64,000 bases of DNA from Acanthochromis polyacanthus (GCF_021347895.1 NC_067136.1:2563970-2627969); one strand, 5' to 3'. Numbered from the stretch's first letter, positions 45,819 to 58,629 are shown. Notes: a model not told the origin generated them from the sequence alone. Made by a program: numbers and translations.

Positions 45819-46691
45819 TCACTCATTGTTTCTACGGCAAAATGATAGTTTTCCTGCCCTGTGCAGATACAGCAGAGGTGACACCAAACTGCTGGGCAGG
45901 TTCAACCAGTTGACACTCATCAACACCACACAACCAACGCTGGTGGCCAGCTGAGGTGACATTTTTAGAGCAACGGAAACAAGGAACCCCACAAACCACA
46001 ACCAAAGGGCAACTGTAATCAATATGATAGTGTAAAAAGCTCTTTGCTTTGTTTGGTCAACTCGCTCCTTTTCCCCGCCTCCTTCCCCTGGACCTGGACG
46101 AATCAGAACACAGAGAACTGATAGGCTGCAGAAAGACATGATTATTATGGAGACAGCTAAAATGCATAACAATAAAATGGAGGAGTCAGGCAAAACTACA
46201 AATGTAAAACATGTCAGTGCAAAACACAGCAGCCAAACACATCCAATACAGATGTTTCTGATTTTGATCCCACGAGCATTCCTCAGCCTCATGTAGGTGA
46301 TGGGATGAACAACAGCCAGGTAGCGCTCCACACAGGTCAGGACCTGAAAAAAAGTTTCTCCAAAGAAAGCCATAAACATCAAAGTCAGTCCTATTACTGC
46401 CATTGCTAAGTGTTTAGTGGATGCAGCCCCAAAATAGCAGAAACACCCCACGACCCAGATCAGCTCCATGGCAGCCATGTGGTAGGTGAAGACGTCAGAG
46501 TGAGTCGCTGTTTTAGAGGAACACTGCTGCCGCCATCTTTGGTGACCCAGGTAGAGGACGAAGGTTGAGAGAGGGACGATTAGGAGGGTTCTCAATGCAA
46601 GAAAGGCAAGATACACAAGAGAGAAAAAATCTGTGTTGGTACAGAGCGAGGAAGAAGCAAAGCTGGAGGATGATGAGGAGTTAACCGTCAT
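45819..46691 (-). CDS. Receptor 7: divergent class A-like GPCR, subfamily A
   Basis: 290 residues. The MTVNSSSSSSFAS N-terminus has Cys17, and the Cys before TM7 (SVGC) is kept. ERY-LAVVHPITYMRL, Glu at 2.50 (AAMEL), Glu in TM3 (FGETFFQV) and SPLLYLHRAGKL. ICL3 is RPGPGEGGGEKERVDQTKQRA. The frame is fully open. The start is the ATG after acceptor CCTCAG (AG at 46715-46714); the open frame upstream to 46751 is intronic. The uORF ATGCAGCAAATATGA is present with its TGA overlapping the main ATG. First exon at 48850. Confidence 0.9.
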   Translation of the reverse strand: MTVNSSSSSSFASSSLCTNTDFFSLVYLAFLALRTLLIVPLSTFVLYLGHQRWRQQCSSKTATHSDVFTYHMAAMELIWVVGCFCYFGAASTKHLAMAVIGLTLMFMAFFGETFFQVLTCVERYLAVVHPITYMRLRNARGIKIRNICIGCVWLLCFALTCFTFVVLPDSSILLLCILAVSIIIMSFCSLSVLCVLIRPGPGEGGGEKERVDQTKQRAFYTIILITVALWLWFVGFLVSVALKMSPQLATSVGCVVLMSVNWLNLPSSLVSPLLYLHRAGKLSFCRRNNE

Positions 46692-46704
46692 ATTTGCTGC
46701 ATAC
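46689..46704 (-). promoter_or_regulatory. Four-codon uORF overlapping receptor 7 start
   Basis: ATG-CAG-CAA-ATA-TGA: its stop shares bases with the main ATG (ATATGACGG). The identical arrangement precedes receptor 6 (38688-38673). Confidence 0.55.
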
Positions 46705-46829
46705 ATTGTAGATCTGAGGAGAAAAAGAAATGAAAGGGTTAATAAGGACACAGAATGTGTACAAAAAAGGGGTGGGGAGAGGAAAAATAGACTGGTGCAA
46801 CTACAGTAAGTAATAGTTTATCAACTCAT

Positions 46830-48278
46830 CAGTCCCTCCATGAGTTCGCGATATCGCGATCTCGCCAATTCATGCGATTTCTACTAATCTCCAGGAATTC
46901 TGCGCGACCTTGCAATTTGTCTAATTATTGCAACTTTTCTACAATTTCAGTCAGCTTCCCTTGAGTTCCACTAATCATAGCAGTCCTCAGCACAAATGTA
47001 ACATACGTACTTCAACAAATTCACTTCCTTGTTTATGGTTTGAAGATCCAGAAATGTGCAATTCTAATGTCTCTCATTTACCAATAAAAATTACTGCTAA
47101 AGACCATGAAATACAATTCCCCGATGTTCTTCACCAAAGCGGAGGAACATTTTCCGTCATGGTGATGTTTCTGGTCTGTGGCCTGGTCATTTCAACCATT
47201 TTCCTAATATGTTTTGCGGCAGAAAAATGTTTCTCATTTGATTTCTTTTTTTTTTGTAGTTCCCCACAATATTGCACAGGGTGCAAAACAGTATATCCAT
47301 CCAGATCTGTTGGAGCACTGAAGGAATGAAGGTAGCTTAAATTAACTATTCCACTGAAGAACACGTCAGAGTTATGTGGTGATCAGCGTACATGAATCCT
47401 TCCTGTGTTAACAACATTACTCAAAAATGGACCAACAATGTGAATGAAATTTTCAGGGAAGGTCAGAAATGACACAAGGACCAAGTGATTAGCTTTTGGC
47501 AGTGATGCAGCTTATAGTCTGGATCTGCAGATTTGTAAAGTATTTCCTATGACAGCAAGTGAACACCGTCTCATCTGTCTGCTAATGATCACACGATTTC
47601 ACTCTGGCTACAAATCCATCAGTTTGGACTTACTGAAAATGATACAAGGAACAATTGATTAATTTGTGGGGATGCTTCTCAGTCCCATCAATTCCCACCA
47701 CCCGCTACATATTTAGGTTGTATGATTTAGTATCTGCAAAACGTACACATGCAGAACACAAACCAGTGTTCAGCTTAAAGTCAGGGAATGAACAGTCTTG
47801 GTGGAGTACTGCACTCTCTGAGTGCTTTTCTTGTTAATTGACGTGACAAGCCGTGAGCGTACGTGTGCCAGGATGCGAAATTATCTTTTGAAGCCACTGA
47901 CAGATATGTCCAAACACAATTCATTCAATAGCAAATTATCATTTTGTGACTTAAATCTACCAGCCACTTCATGGTAAACCAGTATCTGGCTGGTGCTAAT
48001 TTCCCACCATGGCATGCCAGCTTGTGTAAATGTGTTGGGACATGTTAAAGAATTAGATTCAGAATACATATTGTCAATCAAAATGTTGAAACATATTCTA
48101 AAAGCTGAAAAAAATGCAACGTTTTCTGCAAGTGTCACTGTCTCCCGCAATTTCATCGCAACAAATGCGCTTAAAACATTGCAATTTACATTGCAATTTT
48201 TTAGAAAAGCTGTCTCATATTAAGGCATTTTAGGCTGTAATAATCTCGAAAAATGCCCGCAAAGTCCTGGAGGGACTG
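46830..48278. mobile_element. TIR element CAGTCCCTCCA in receptor 7 intron
   Basis: The ends CAGTCCCTCCATGAGTTCGCG and CGCAAAGTCCTGGAGGGACTG are inverted repeats. Paralogous introns (39325-39350 and 52903-52925) are continuous across the site (TTCATCAACTCATGTAACTGG), which proves an insertion of about 1.45 kb. ACTCAT appears on both sides. No transposase is recognised; the minus frame 48156-47881 is open for 91 codons but unidentified. Confidence 0.75.
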
Positions 48279-48849
48279 TACTCATGTAACCAGGGTGTGT
48301 TCCTCATTAGCTCATTGTTTCTCCCAACTGCCATTTATTAGAAGTTTGTGTTGCAACTTGTTGACAAATGATATTTTGCCAGAACAAATAATTGAAAAAA
48401 TAAACATTTAGAAAGAGATCTTTAACAAAGTATTTTTCTTTTATCTTGACTGAACAGTAATTTACATACAATCTAATGTTAGAGGTGGTGAACTCATCTA
48501 TATATGTCAATGGTATTTACACAACAAGCAACAAAATCCAGCTGAAACAAATCACAAACATTCAGGCAGCCACAGACGTTTATAACAGCTGCTATAACAC
48601 AGGTGATGGGGATGTAAACATGTCAACCTTTTGTGTTTGAGAAAGTAAGAAAGAGTTAAAAAAACAAACTTCTGACTGAAACTTGACTTGAACAATGTGT
48701 GAAATAATGGTAAGATCCAGCTGAAGTTAGTTTGCAGTGAACTCTAAAAGTGGATTTAATTAAGTATGTAAAACAAATTTAATTTGTCAAGGAACATTGC
48801 ATTTGAACAATATTAACATTGAATTAGTAAGTTGATAAAGAACACCAAC
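48279..48849 (-). other. Rest of receptor 7 intron
   Basis: Homologous to introns of receptors 2, 6 and 8. It contains the empty site of the 7.75-kb element at about 48600-48640. Confidence 0.6.
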
Positions 48850-48970
48850 CTTGTCTGCAGTGTTTCTGATCGTCCTTAATCTCTCGTTTCAAACTCACAG
48901 ACTGCTGTTCACTCCAAATGTGCAGCGACACTTCGGTCTCTGTTGAAGATGTTGAAGTGTCACAGCAGCA
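48850..48970 (-). other. Non-coding first exon of receptor 7 (5' edge approximate)
   Basis: It ends ACTGCAGACAAG with donor GTTGGTG at 48849 (minus). Homologous to first exons of receptors 2, 6 and 8. Confidence 0.65.
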
Positions 48971-48985
48971 GGACTGTGTGAACTT

Positions 48986-49000
48986 TTTGCATGATGCAAA
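48986..49000. promoter_or_regulatory. Palindrome TTTGCATGATGCAAA, receptor 7 promoter
   Basis: A perfect palindrome 136 bases upstream of the splice donor, the same spacing as in receptor 2 (134). Confidence 0.45.
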
Positions 49001-49009
49001 GCCAATTCA

Positions 49010-49600
49010 TGATTCTACGTGACTCTTACTGTAAACGAAACCATGCAAATTCATTGATCATCCATCTTCTGTCCCTGCTTCACCTTTCAGAGTCTATCTC
49101 AGTGGGTGAGAAACAGGTTCACCTGGAGAGGTGACCATTCACCTAATATTGCATTTCTTTGGACTGTAGGTGGAAGCAGTTTCACCAGCAAAAAAAAAAA
49201 AAATGCAGCAGGAAAATTATATTTTCTCATTTTTGTTCAGCACATGAAACAAAGCGCAGAATGCTGCCTTGCTGCAAGGCACATCAATAATTTTAACCAA
49301 TGTTGAGAATTTATGCAGTTTACATGTGTTATAATGATCATATTAAACATACACAATGCATTTTTAGACATTTATGCTCTTTACACAGGACTTGGAAAAA
49401 GTGCTGTGTGTTTGATCACAAAGTTTCATCACCGAAACTAATAAAGTTACATATGTTCTTTGCATCCATTTATCATAAATGTGATGCATGGAGGAACTTC
49501 AGAAATGACACAACCAAAACACCAACATTTATTATGGTGTTAAATTACAGAAATATTATAACATCACACAGATTTGTACATTGCAGAGACACACCACAGA
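49010..49600. other. Intergenic 5' flank of receptor 7
   Basis: No gene is seen. A short A run is at 49190-49202. From about 49440 it passes into the receptor-flanking repeat. Confidence 0.4.
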
Positions 49601-49631
49601 ATTTGGACAGAGTATTCAAATCACCTGTTTG

Positions 49632-49665
<34 letters not shown>

Positions 49666-49680
49666 TTGTATTACTATCTT
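49440..49680. repeat. One unit of the 250-bp minisatellite with (TG)n
   Basis: Shares ACACAACCAAAACACCAACATTTA, GTACATTGCAGAGACACACCA and TATTCAAATCACCTGTTTGCTG with 35580-35720 and 43260-43400. (TG)n is at 49635-49665. Confidence 0.7.
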
Positions 49681-50276
49681 TAACTCATTGGCTGCCAGCT
49701 GTTTTCAGAGCAAAGAGCCCCCTACTGCCAGAGTTTTTAAGAATTTTGACAGATTTTTCAAGATCTACAGAATATCAAGTTTTAAGACTACATAAACATT
49801 GAAACTATCGAAAGAAAGTGTAGATTCTCTTCTTTCATCAGGAAAAAGAAGTTTGTTTCTAGCATTTTCGGTTCTAAAGTTATCGGCAGCAGAACATAGG
49901 GTAGTTTCAGCAAAAACACCTGTTTTTGACCAAAAAACAGAGATAACGAGCTTTTTGTACAGAGAGGCACATCAATCACTTTGATGCCAATATTTTTTGG
50001 TTTAGTGACATCCCACACAACTGAACAGTTGTTGAGTGAAGATGTACACTAAGTGCTCAGGTTTAGACGCTGGTCTTGCAATCAACTCAACACCCAAGCA
50101 GCTACAGCACATATCTAACTATCTGAACAGGGGCGAGACACCAGAGAAACTAATGAAAGGGAATATCTTAGCAATCGCTTGATTACACCTTAAGATGTAA
50201 CCTAGCAGCCTGTCTAACATCACTTTCTTATAATTCATCCAGTCGGTCAAACTAGACCAGTCTGATTTACCTAAAT
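49681..50276. other. 3' flank of receptor 8
   Basis: TTTAACTCATTGGCTGCCAG at 49679 looks like the left end of another TTAA-type repeat, but no right end was found. From 50030 the DNA is homologous to the flanks of receptors 6 and 7. Confidence 0.4.
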
Positions 50277-51149
50277 TCAGTCTTTGTTTCTATGGCAACA
50301 TGATAGTTTTCCTGCCCTGTGCAGATACAGCAGAGGTGACACCAAACTGCTGGGCAGGTTCAACCAGCTGACAGTAACTGACACCACACAACTCACACTG
50401 GTGCGCAGCTGAGGTGACATGTTCAAGGAATAGGAAACAAGGAGCCCCACAAACCACAACCAAACTGTGACTGATATTACTGTGATGGTGTAGAAAGCTC
50501 TCTGCTTTGAGTGGTCAACTCGTTGCTTTTCCCCGCCTCCTTCCCCTGGACCTGGATGAATCAGAACACAGAGAACTGACAGGCTGCAAAAAGACATGAT
50601 TGTTATGGAGAAAACTAAAATGCATAACAATAAGATGGAAGACTCAGGAAAGATTACAGACGTGAAACCCGTCAGTCCAAAACACAGCAGCCAAACACAT
50701 CCAATACAGATATTTCTGATTCTGACACCACGAACATTTCTCAACCCCTGATAGGTGATGGGATGAACAACAGCCAGGTAGCGCTCCACACAGGTCAGGA
50801 TGTGAAAAGAAGTGTGGCCATAAAAAGAAATGGAAGAAACATCGACTCCTGCTTTCAGCACAACAAAGTGATTTGTGTATATGCTAACAAAGTAGAGGAG
50901 GCTCCCCAAGACCCAGATCAGCTCCATGGCAGCCACGTGGTAGGTGAAGATGTCAGAGTGAGTCACTGTTTTAGAGGAACGCTGCTGCCGCCATCTTTGG
51001 AGACCCAGGTAGAGGATGAAGGTGGAGAGAGGGAGGAGGAGGAGGATTCTCAATGCAATGAAAGCATAATTTATGTGAGAGAAAACCTCAGTGTTGGCAC
51101 AGGCAGGGGAAGCAGCAAAGCTGTCAGATGATGAGGAATTAACCGTCAT
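50277..51149 (-). CDS. Receptor 8: divergent class A-like GPCR, subfamily A
   Basis: 290 residues from MTVNSSSSDSFAAS (Cys17; Cys before TM7, SVSC). ERY-LAVVHPITYQGL, Glu at 2.50, YGHTSFHI in TM3 and SPLLYLHRAGKL. ICL3 reads HPGPGEGGGEKQRVDHSKQRA, with His where the others have Arg. It is close to receptor 6. An in-frame upstream ATG at 51164 (MHAGNMTVN) lies inside the exon (acceptor CTCAG, AG at about 51173), so a start five codons earlier is possible; alignment with paralogues favours 51149. The intron holds a complete Tc1 element, and the first exon is at 53468. Confidence 0.9.
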   Translation of the reverse strand: MTVNSSSSDSFAASPACANTEVFSHINYAFIALRILLLLPLSTFILYLGLQRWRQQRSSKTVTHSDIFTYHVAAMELIWVLGSLLYFVSIYTNHFVVLKAGVDVSSISFYGHTSFHILTCVERYLAVVHPITYQGLRNVRGVRIRNICIGCVWLLCFGLTGFTSVIFPESSILLLCILVFSITIMSFCSLSVLCVLIHPGPGEGGGEKQRVDHSKQRAFYTITVISVTVWLWFVGLLVSYSLNMSPQLRTSVSCVVSVTVSWLNLPSSLVSPLLYLHRAGKLSCCHRNKD

Positions 51150-51255
51150 ATTTCCTGCATGCATTGTGTGTCTGAGGAGAAATTAAGGGGTTAATAAGGA
51201 CACAAATTGTGTGAAGAAAGGGGAAGAGGAAAGACAGACTGGTGCAACTACACTA

Positions 51256-52890
<1,635 letters not shown>

Positions 52891-52892
52891 TA

Positions 52893-53467
52893 AGTAACAG
52901 TTCATCAACTCAGGTAACTACACTGTGTTAAGCACTGACTCATTATTTGTCCCAACAGCCAATTTTTGTTGCTACTTGTTGACAAATGCAATTTTGCCAT
53001 GATAATTAATTGGAAAAAAAACAAAGAAAGAGATCTTTAACAAAATATTTTTTCATTACTAAACACTAACTTACATACAGCGTAATCTTAGACGTGGTGA
53101 ACTCATCTATATGTTCTAATGACATTTACAAAAGAAGCAACACAATCCAGCTGAAAAATACCACAAACATTCAGGCAGCAGCTGGCATTTATAACAGCTG
53201 CTGTAACACAGGTGATGTGGACGTAAACATGGCAACTTTTTGTGTTTGAGAGAGTAGGAAAGAGTAAAAACAGAAAAAAAACAAAAACTTCTGACTGGAA
53301 CTTTATTTTAACAACGTCTGAAACAATGATAAGATTCAGCTTAAGTTGATTGACTGTGAACTCTAAAAGTGGATTTAATTAAAGATCAAAAACAAATTTA
53401 ATTTGTCAAGGAAAATTACTTTTAAAAGTACTCACAGTAAATCAGCAAGTTATTAAAGAGCCCCAAC
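52893..53467 (-). other. Rest of receptor 8 intron
   Basis: Homologous to introns of receptors 2, 6 and 7; no gene. Without the Tc1 copy the intron would be about 0.66 kb. Confidence 0.6.
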
Positions 53468-53585
53468 CTTGTTTCTGATTGTCCTTAATCTCTTGTCTCA
53501 AACTCTTTGACTGCTGTTCACTCCAAATGTGCGGCGATGCTTCTTCCTCTGTTGAAGATGTTAAAATGTCACAGCAGCAGGACTG
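53468..53585 (-). other. Non-coding first exon of receptor 8 (5' edge approximate)
   Basis: On minus it ends AATCAGAAACAAG with donor GTTGGGG; the CTGCAGA of the others is deleted. The upstream promoter block reads CATCATATAAAAAGTTCACACAG (near 53590-53610), a TATA-like form of the word seen in the other units. Confidence 0.6.
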
Positions 53586-53619
53586 TGTGAACTTTTTATA
53601 TGATGCAAAGCAAATTAAA

Positions 53620-54630
53620 GATTCTGCGTGACTCGTACTGTAAACTGAACCATTTAAATCCATCCACCATCCATCACTTGTCCCCACTTCACCCTTCAGA
53701 GGAATCCATCTCATCTGACAGTGGGTGAAAGGCAGATTCATCTGGACAGGTGGCCACTCAGAGTTAGCTAACAATGAATGCATTTGCAAGAGAAAAGTAG
53801 AAGACAAATTATATTTTCAAGTTTTTCTTTTGCACTCAGTATACTGACTAACTGCAGGGCACATCAGCATCAGTTTCTAACCCCTACGGAGAATTCATGC
53901 AGCAACATATCAACCAGCTGCAAGTCTTTGTACTTATAGTTTTTCATATTTAGTTTATGAAATTAAGAGACAAGATCCTGCAGTTTCGGACTGCAAGGGA
54001 AAATAAGCAAGTAAGCCTCCTGTATTTTCTGTTTTCTTGTTTTACTGGGCATTGAGCTGGATTGATATATTTCCACCCTAATGGCTATGATTCACGTTAT
54101 GAGTCCATTAGATTTGATAGTATTCAAATAACATGTAAAGAAAGACAGGTGCTTAGTCAAATGGAGTGGACTGTAGACTTTGGAGATGACGCACAATGCA
54201 GTTTGATGGCAGTTGACTGATGTCCTTCATCAGTGATACCAAACTTTGACATCTCATATCTCAAGAATACCATGGAAAGTGATTCATCAAAAGAACGTTT
54301 TCTGGAGAGACAACCAAACTCTCACTTTGAAAGACTTTTAAACCCAACTGAGTGTTCAACTGTATGCTCCACTACCAGTTGCACTTTCATCCATAGATTT
54401 TTCTCGTCTAGTCTTTTTGAGTTTCGGTGGCAGTAGTCAAAGGCAAATATTCCCAACATCTTACTCACTAGTAACGTTTTTCAGTTCTTCCTGCAGGTTC
54501 TCAAGACAATCATAGACAAGATAAGTATTTCCTCTCAGCCGGCAGTACGTAAGGTCTTCTCCTAACTCTAACCCAATTCCTGTCTGACAAACCACAAGGT
54601 TCCCAAACTGGGTACCCTTCATATCTCAGC
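53620..54630. other. 5' flank of receptor 8, inverted copy of 5030-5300
   Basis: No gene is seen. 54080-54330 matches 5030-5300 in reverse (ATGGCTATGATTCA, TTGATAGTATTCAAATAACATG, AAGTGATTCATCAAAAGA). Confidence 0.55.
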
Positions 54631-54631
54631 C

Positions 54632-54850
54632 TTGCCTTGAGCTTCAATTCAGTTCAATTAAATTTTTATTTATACAGAGCCAATTACAATTCAAATAGTC
54701 TCAAGGCGCTTTACAGAATCCATATGTCAGAACTCCCCAGAGCAAGCTCTAAGGTGACAGTGGCAAGAAAAAATTATTTTTTAACGGGAAGAATCCTTGA
54801 GCAGAACCCGACTCACATGGGTGAGATCGCATTGATGTCTTAAACCGGGT
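54632..54850 (+). mobile_element. SINE-like fish repeat
   Basis: TTCAATTCAGTTCAATTAAATT, then TATTTATACAG.GCCAATTAC, then CAAGGCGCTTTACAGAATCC and GAGCAGAACCCGACTCACATGGG follow a very common fish interspersed repeat. TTGCC repeats lie at its start. Confidence 0.65.
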
Positions 54851-55511
54851 AAGAGACAAAAGGAAACACATTTCTCGTGGATGTTGTTTGACAGCAAGTC
54901 AACATCCACCGGAATGTGTTTGACTTTCACACAGCTAGTCACAGTCAAACTCTTACCTACAGCTAATTTAGATTGACAACCATGTCTCTAATCCCTGAAG
55001 TTCACTCTCCACAAAAATAATCCACAAGATCCCCATTGACAAAATAAAGTAGTAAATGAATAGCTCAAGAGAAAAGCTTGAGGATAAAAAGAATGATCAT
55101 GTTGAGCTTCAGCACTGTAGGATGACAGTGCAAGACCCGCAAGGATATTTACAAAAAGATCATCGCAGTTTTGAAAAATGGGGGAACTAAAACTAACATG
55201 GCAAGCAGGGTCAGGGAGTCCAGAAACAGAATGAAATCTGAGACAGAGCTGGTGGTAGTCAAGCTGGGAGAGGCAAAAATCCAAGGAAAGTACTGAATCC
55301 AAGTGTGGGGAATAGAACAGAATCCAAAATGAGTTACTGAGTCCATGAAGGAATGTGAGTCCGTGGTCCAGTGGAGAGCAAGTGAATGAACAAGGCTTAA
55401 ATACCTGGAGGTGTGATTGTACGCAGGTGAGTTAAATGGCCTGATTACTGCAGCTGACTCTTGTCACAGCACTCAGCACAATGCAAACAGGTGATGCAAG
55501 AGAGTGACTGA
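54851..55511. other. Intergenic, no gene
   Basis: Minus ORFs at 55302 and 55346 are without recognisable features; nothing else is seen. Confidence 0.35.
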
Positions 55512-55709
55512 GGCTGAATCCCAAACCACCCCCTACACACTATCCCTACACACTACCCCTCCGTTTGCGCGTTCCCGCGGAGGGTCCGCCATATTAAGGG
55601 CCGTCCCAAACCACGTAGTGCCGAGGGGGAGTGGACTGTTCAGCCCTTAAATAGCGAGTCTGCATCGATGCTCACTCTGGACAACTTTTTCAGGAAGTGC
55701 AACGTCGAA

Positions 55710-56912
55710 ATGGAGGAGGAAACAACATATCGATGTGAGTTCCACATGCATCCATTATTTCTCCCACACCTTTATCACACTGACAGAACATCACAGAAAG
55801 AGTGGTGTTAAAAGATAAATCAAAAGAAACAAATCTTCTTCTCTGCTGACGTTTGATTTAATTGTGCACCCCCTGACACCTTAAAATTTGAACACAACTG
55901 ACAGAAATCATTTATTCATTTGTTGGATTTGAAATGCCAGATAATAGGATTGGAAAACATGTCGGATGACTACAAATTATTTGAAGCACAATGTAGCCCC
56001 TACATCATTGCCTGCTGATTGTCTGCTTTTACAGGGACAGTGGAGAAAACAAAACAGCTGGTGCGGCTCCGCACAGCACATGATTCCCTCTTCACAAAGA
56101 AGAGAAATGCTGCGAAGGAGGCATGGTGGTAGGTAGTTCATGTGTGTCATCAACTGTGTGTCATTAAATGTGTGCCAATCTGAGTGTCATTGTGAAAGCA
56201 AACGTTTTCCCCTCATTACTTTTGTGTGTCAGGTTTTTAATCAAGGAGATGGGCCTGGAGGGGAAGGTCACACCTAAACAAGCCTCCAAAAAGTGGGAGA
56301 ATTTAAAAAAGAAATATAAGGTGAATAAATGTTTTTGTGACCTGAGGCTGATGTTTGTCAATAAGGCCTGCTAATCCCATAATTTGTCCTAATTATCACC
56401 AGGAACTGAGAAAGCCATCGACAGGGTCAGGTACTGACCAAGGAGAGGAGACGGCCAGTACCTGGCCCTATTATTTAGATCTGCACGAGGCCTTGGGGTC
56501 ACGACCCTCAATATCCCCACCTGTGCTGATTGCATCATGCTTGGCAGACCCAACCATACTCCCCCCACCCCCCGGCAATGCAGATGACCAGGCACCCTCG
56601 ACATCTCACAGCCCCTGTCCTTCCCCTGTCACAATCGCCTCCCCCAGCCCAATGTCGTCATTGTCCGACCCCTCACCTGCTCCTTCATCTGCCACTTCAC
56701 CCACACCCTCACCCTCACCCTCACCTTCACCTGCACCCTCACCCGCTCCGTTATGTGCGCCGGCGCCTCCCTCCTCCCGCAAGAGGAAATCCAACTCTGT
56801 CATGGAGTTCCTGCAACAGGAGGCAGAGAAGGAGGAGCGGAGGCATGCCGAACTAACAGCACAGAACGAGAGGTTCATCACGGCTTTTGAGAAACTGGTT
56901 GAAAAGATGTAG
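55710..56912 (+). CDS. Harbinger Myb/SANT-like DNA-binding protein, four exons
   Basis: In Harbinger elements this partner binds the termini and helps bring the nuclease into the nucleus. Four exons are inferred: 55710-55734 (ATG start), 56035-56128, 56233-56320 and 56403-56912. Each junction has GT..AG and phase is kept, giving 238 residues. Exons 1-3 encode the Myb/SANT-like (MADF-like) domain: TTYR, WTVEKTKQLVRLR, the Trp-rich EAWWFLIKEMG and ASKKWENLKKKYKELRK. Then comes a Pro/Ser-rich linker with SPSP repeats (codons about 105-190) and a basic plus coiled-coil end (SSRKRKSNSVMEFL, EAEKEERRHAELTAQNERF). AATAAA follows at 57029. The frame is intact. Confidence 0.8.
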
Positions 56913-57108
56913 CACCACCCTCCTGGATTTATGTTTTGCTGTGTGACATGAAGTTTAAGTTGCCCAATGTTTGTAGAGGCCTAGTTGTGATCATATTTTT
57001 GTTGTTGACCAGCATTTTTTTTTTGTTAATAAACAGTTGTATGCACGAGCCACTCTGTGAACTCAAATTTTATTTTCACAATGAAAACGCAAAAGGGGGA
57101 GGGGGGGG

Positions 57109-58164
57109 TTACAGGTAATCATGCTCCTGCAGGTGCTGTGGGAGGACGACAGGGGTGGACAGAGCAGCAGCCATCCTGTCTCTGATGTGACGGCCACTTG
57201 TCTCTTGCCCTCCTGGTGGGTGTTGCTGGCCGTGGACCTCACCATCGGGGATGACGTTCTCCTCCAGCTCTACTAAGTCATTAGTGGTGAGGCAGAGGTT
57301 GTGCAGAAATGCGCAACACGCCACTATGTCTGGAGCAAAGGCAGGGCTGACCTCCAAAGCTTTAAAAAATGTGGCCCTCCATCTTGCCTTCATCACCCCA
57401 AACGCTCGCTCCACTACAGAACGAGCCCTGGAGTGGTGGCGGTTGTAACGCTCCTGGACTCGTCCATGTAGGGGCATCTTGTAAGGGGTGATGATGGCAA
57501 TTGGGGTTTCCAGACAGGGATAGCCACCGTCTGCCAGCAGGCAGAAGCCGGAGGGGGGATACAGTGCCTGGGTGTAGATTGGGCTATTCCTAAGCACCCT
57601 GGCATCATGGACAGACCCTGGATAGCCCACAAATATGTCCAGGAATCTCCCCGTGGCGTCACACACTGCTTGCAGCTGGATGGAGTAAAACAGTTTATAA
57701 TTCAGGTAGTCTCCTTGGTGCTCATTGCCCGGTGGTTTAATGCGGATGTGGCATCCGTCCAGAGCGCCAGCGACCCTGCAAAACACTGGACTTTGTCCCA
57801 GCCGGCAGAAACCACATGTAATATTTGCCAGCTCATCTGCTGAGGGCAAGGAGATCATGGCACCCAGCTTTGCCTTAATCTCACCGGCAACCCTGTGGAT
57901 GACCTGGTGCACAGTGGACTTCGGCATCCCAAACGCACGAGCCACCACAGAGAGGGAAAGGCCATGTGCCAGGCTGTACAGGAATGCCAGGACCTCCAGC
58001 TCCTGACCCCAGCCGTGGTCCCTAGGACTCCGAATTAATGTCATTAAAAGGCCAACAGACTGTCGGGTGAGTCTGAAATCTCTCTTCAGGCAGGCTTCTG
58101 GGTTGCTGTACAGCCGCAGGAGAGGCACAGCTGCATTGAGCTGTACATACAGCATGGTGCCTTC
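57109..58164 (-). CDS. Harbinger (HARBI1-like) DDE nuclease, main exon
   Basis: 348 residues from the ATG at 58155 (MLYVQLNAAVPLL). Order: N-terminal HTH (LEVLAFLYSLAHGLSLSVVA, RAFGMPKSTVHQVIHRV), then the DDE_4-type nuclease: GALDGCHIRI (first Asp), YPGSVHDARVLRNS (second Asp), LLADGGYPC, and VVERAFGVMKARW (Glu). No stop or frameshift. It begins behind an acceptor (CCCCAG, AG at 58166-58165), and an upstream exon at about 58528-58629 joins in frame (HQQE then EGTMLY). That exon has an in-frame TGA at 58599-58597, so either the protein starts at 58155 or this copy lacks its true N-terminus. Confidence 0.88.
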   Translation of the reverse strand, partial: EGTMLYVQLNAAVPLLRLYSNPEACLKRDFRLTRQSVGLLMTLIRSPRDHGWGQELEVLAFLYSLAHGLSLSVVARAFGMPKSTVHQVIHRVAGEIKAKLGAMISLPSADELANITCGFCRLGQSPVFCRVAGALDGCHIRIKPPGNEHQGDYLNYKLFYSIQLQAVCDATGRFLDIFVGYPGSVHDARVLRNSPIYTQALYPPSGFCLLADGGYPCLETPIAIITPYKMPLHGRVQERYNRHHSRARSVVERAFGVMKARWRATFFKALEVSPAFAPDIVACCAFLHNLCLTTNDLVELEENVIPDGEVHGQQHPPGGQETSGRHIRDRMAAALSTPVVLPQHLQEHDYL

Positions 58165-58527
58165 CTGGGGAGAGAAGAGACTATTGTTTTGTGTGGATAT
58201 TGAAATATCAGTTTGATCAGTAACTCCATCTTGTCACATTTTGTCATCATGACGTAAATGACTTACAGTAAACCATTTTGTTACGTGAGCACAGGTTGTC
58301 ATGATCAGTTGCAATTTTGGTAGACAGTTTATGCATCATGATAATTAGCTGACATGATGATAACTTGGTGATGCAGCCTATGTGCATATTTCATGTGATA
58401 TTTCAGGCTTTGTGTAACTGACGGGAGTCGTATTTTACAGTTAAATGTATTCCTTCACGGAGTTTTGTAGCATCACATTTTGTCACTTTTACATAATACA
58501 CAGATGAAACTGCAATGCAACATTTAC

Positions 58528-58629
58528 CTCTTGCTGATGCAGCAGTGCTAACAAACGAAGACGCTTTCGTCTTCTGGAAGCAGCAGCGATCCTCGTTCAT
58601 TGCAACCTGTGCCACAGCGCTACAGCCAT
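58528..58629 (-). pseudogene. Putative N-terminal exon of the Harbinger nuclease, with a stop
   Basis: The minus strand reads MAVALWHRLQ, stop (TGA 58599-58597), then TRIAAASRRRKRLRLLALLHQQE, followed by donor GTAAAT at 58527. The Arg/Leu-rich stretch is in phase with the main exon. Whether translation starts here is not certain. Confidence 0.5.

Noticed and set aside
50763..51131. + strand 122-codon ORF antisense to receptor 8 (similar one at 38289)
   Set aside because: Antisense of conserved receptor helices; present in two paralogues only because the receptors are similar.
56530..56856. His/Pro-rich ORF overlapping the Harbinger Myb gene
   Set aside because: It is an out-of-frame shadow of the Pro/Ser-rich exon 4.
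57251..58006. + strand ORFs across the Harbinger nuclease
   Set aside because: Antisense shadows of a conserved DDE protein.
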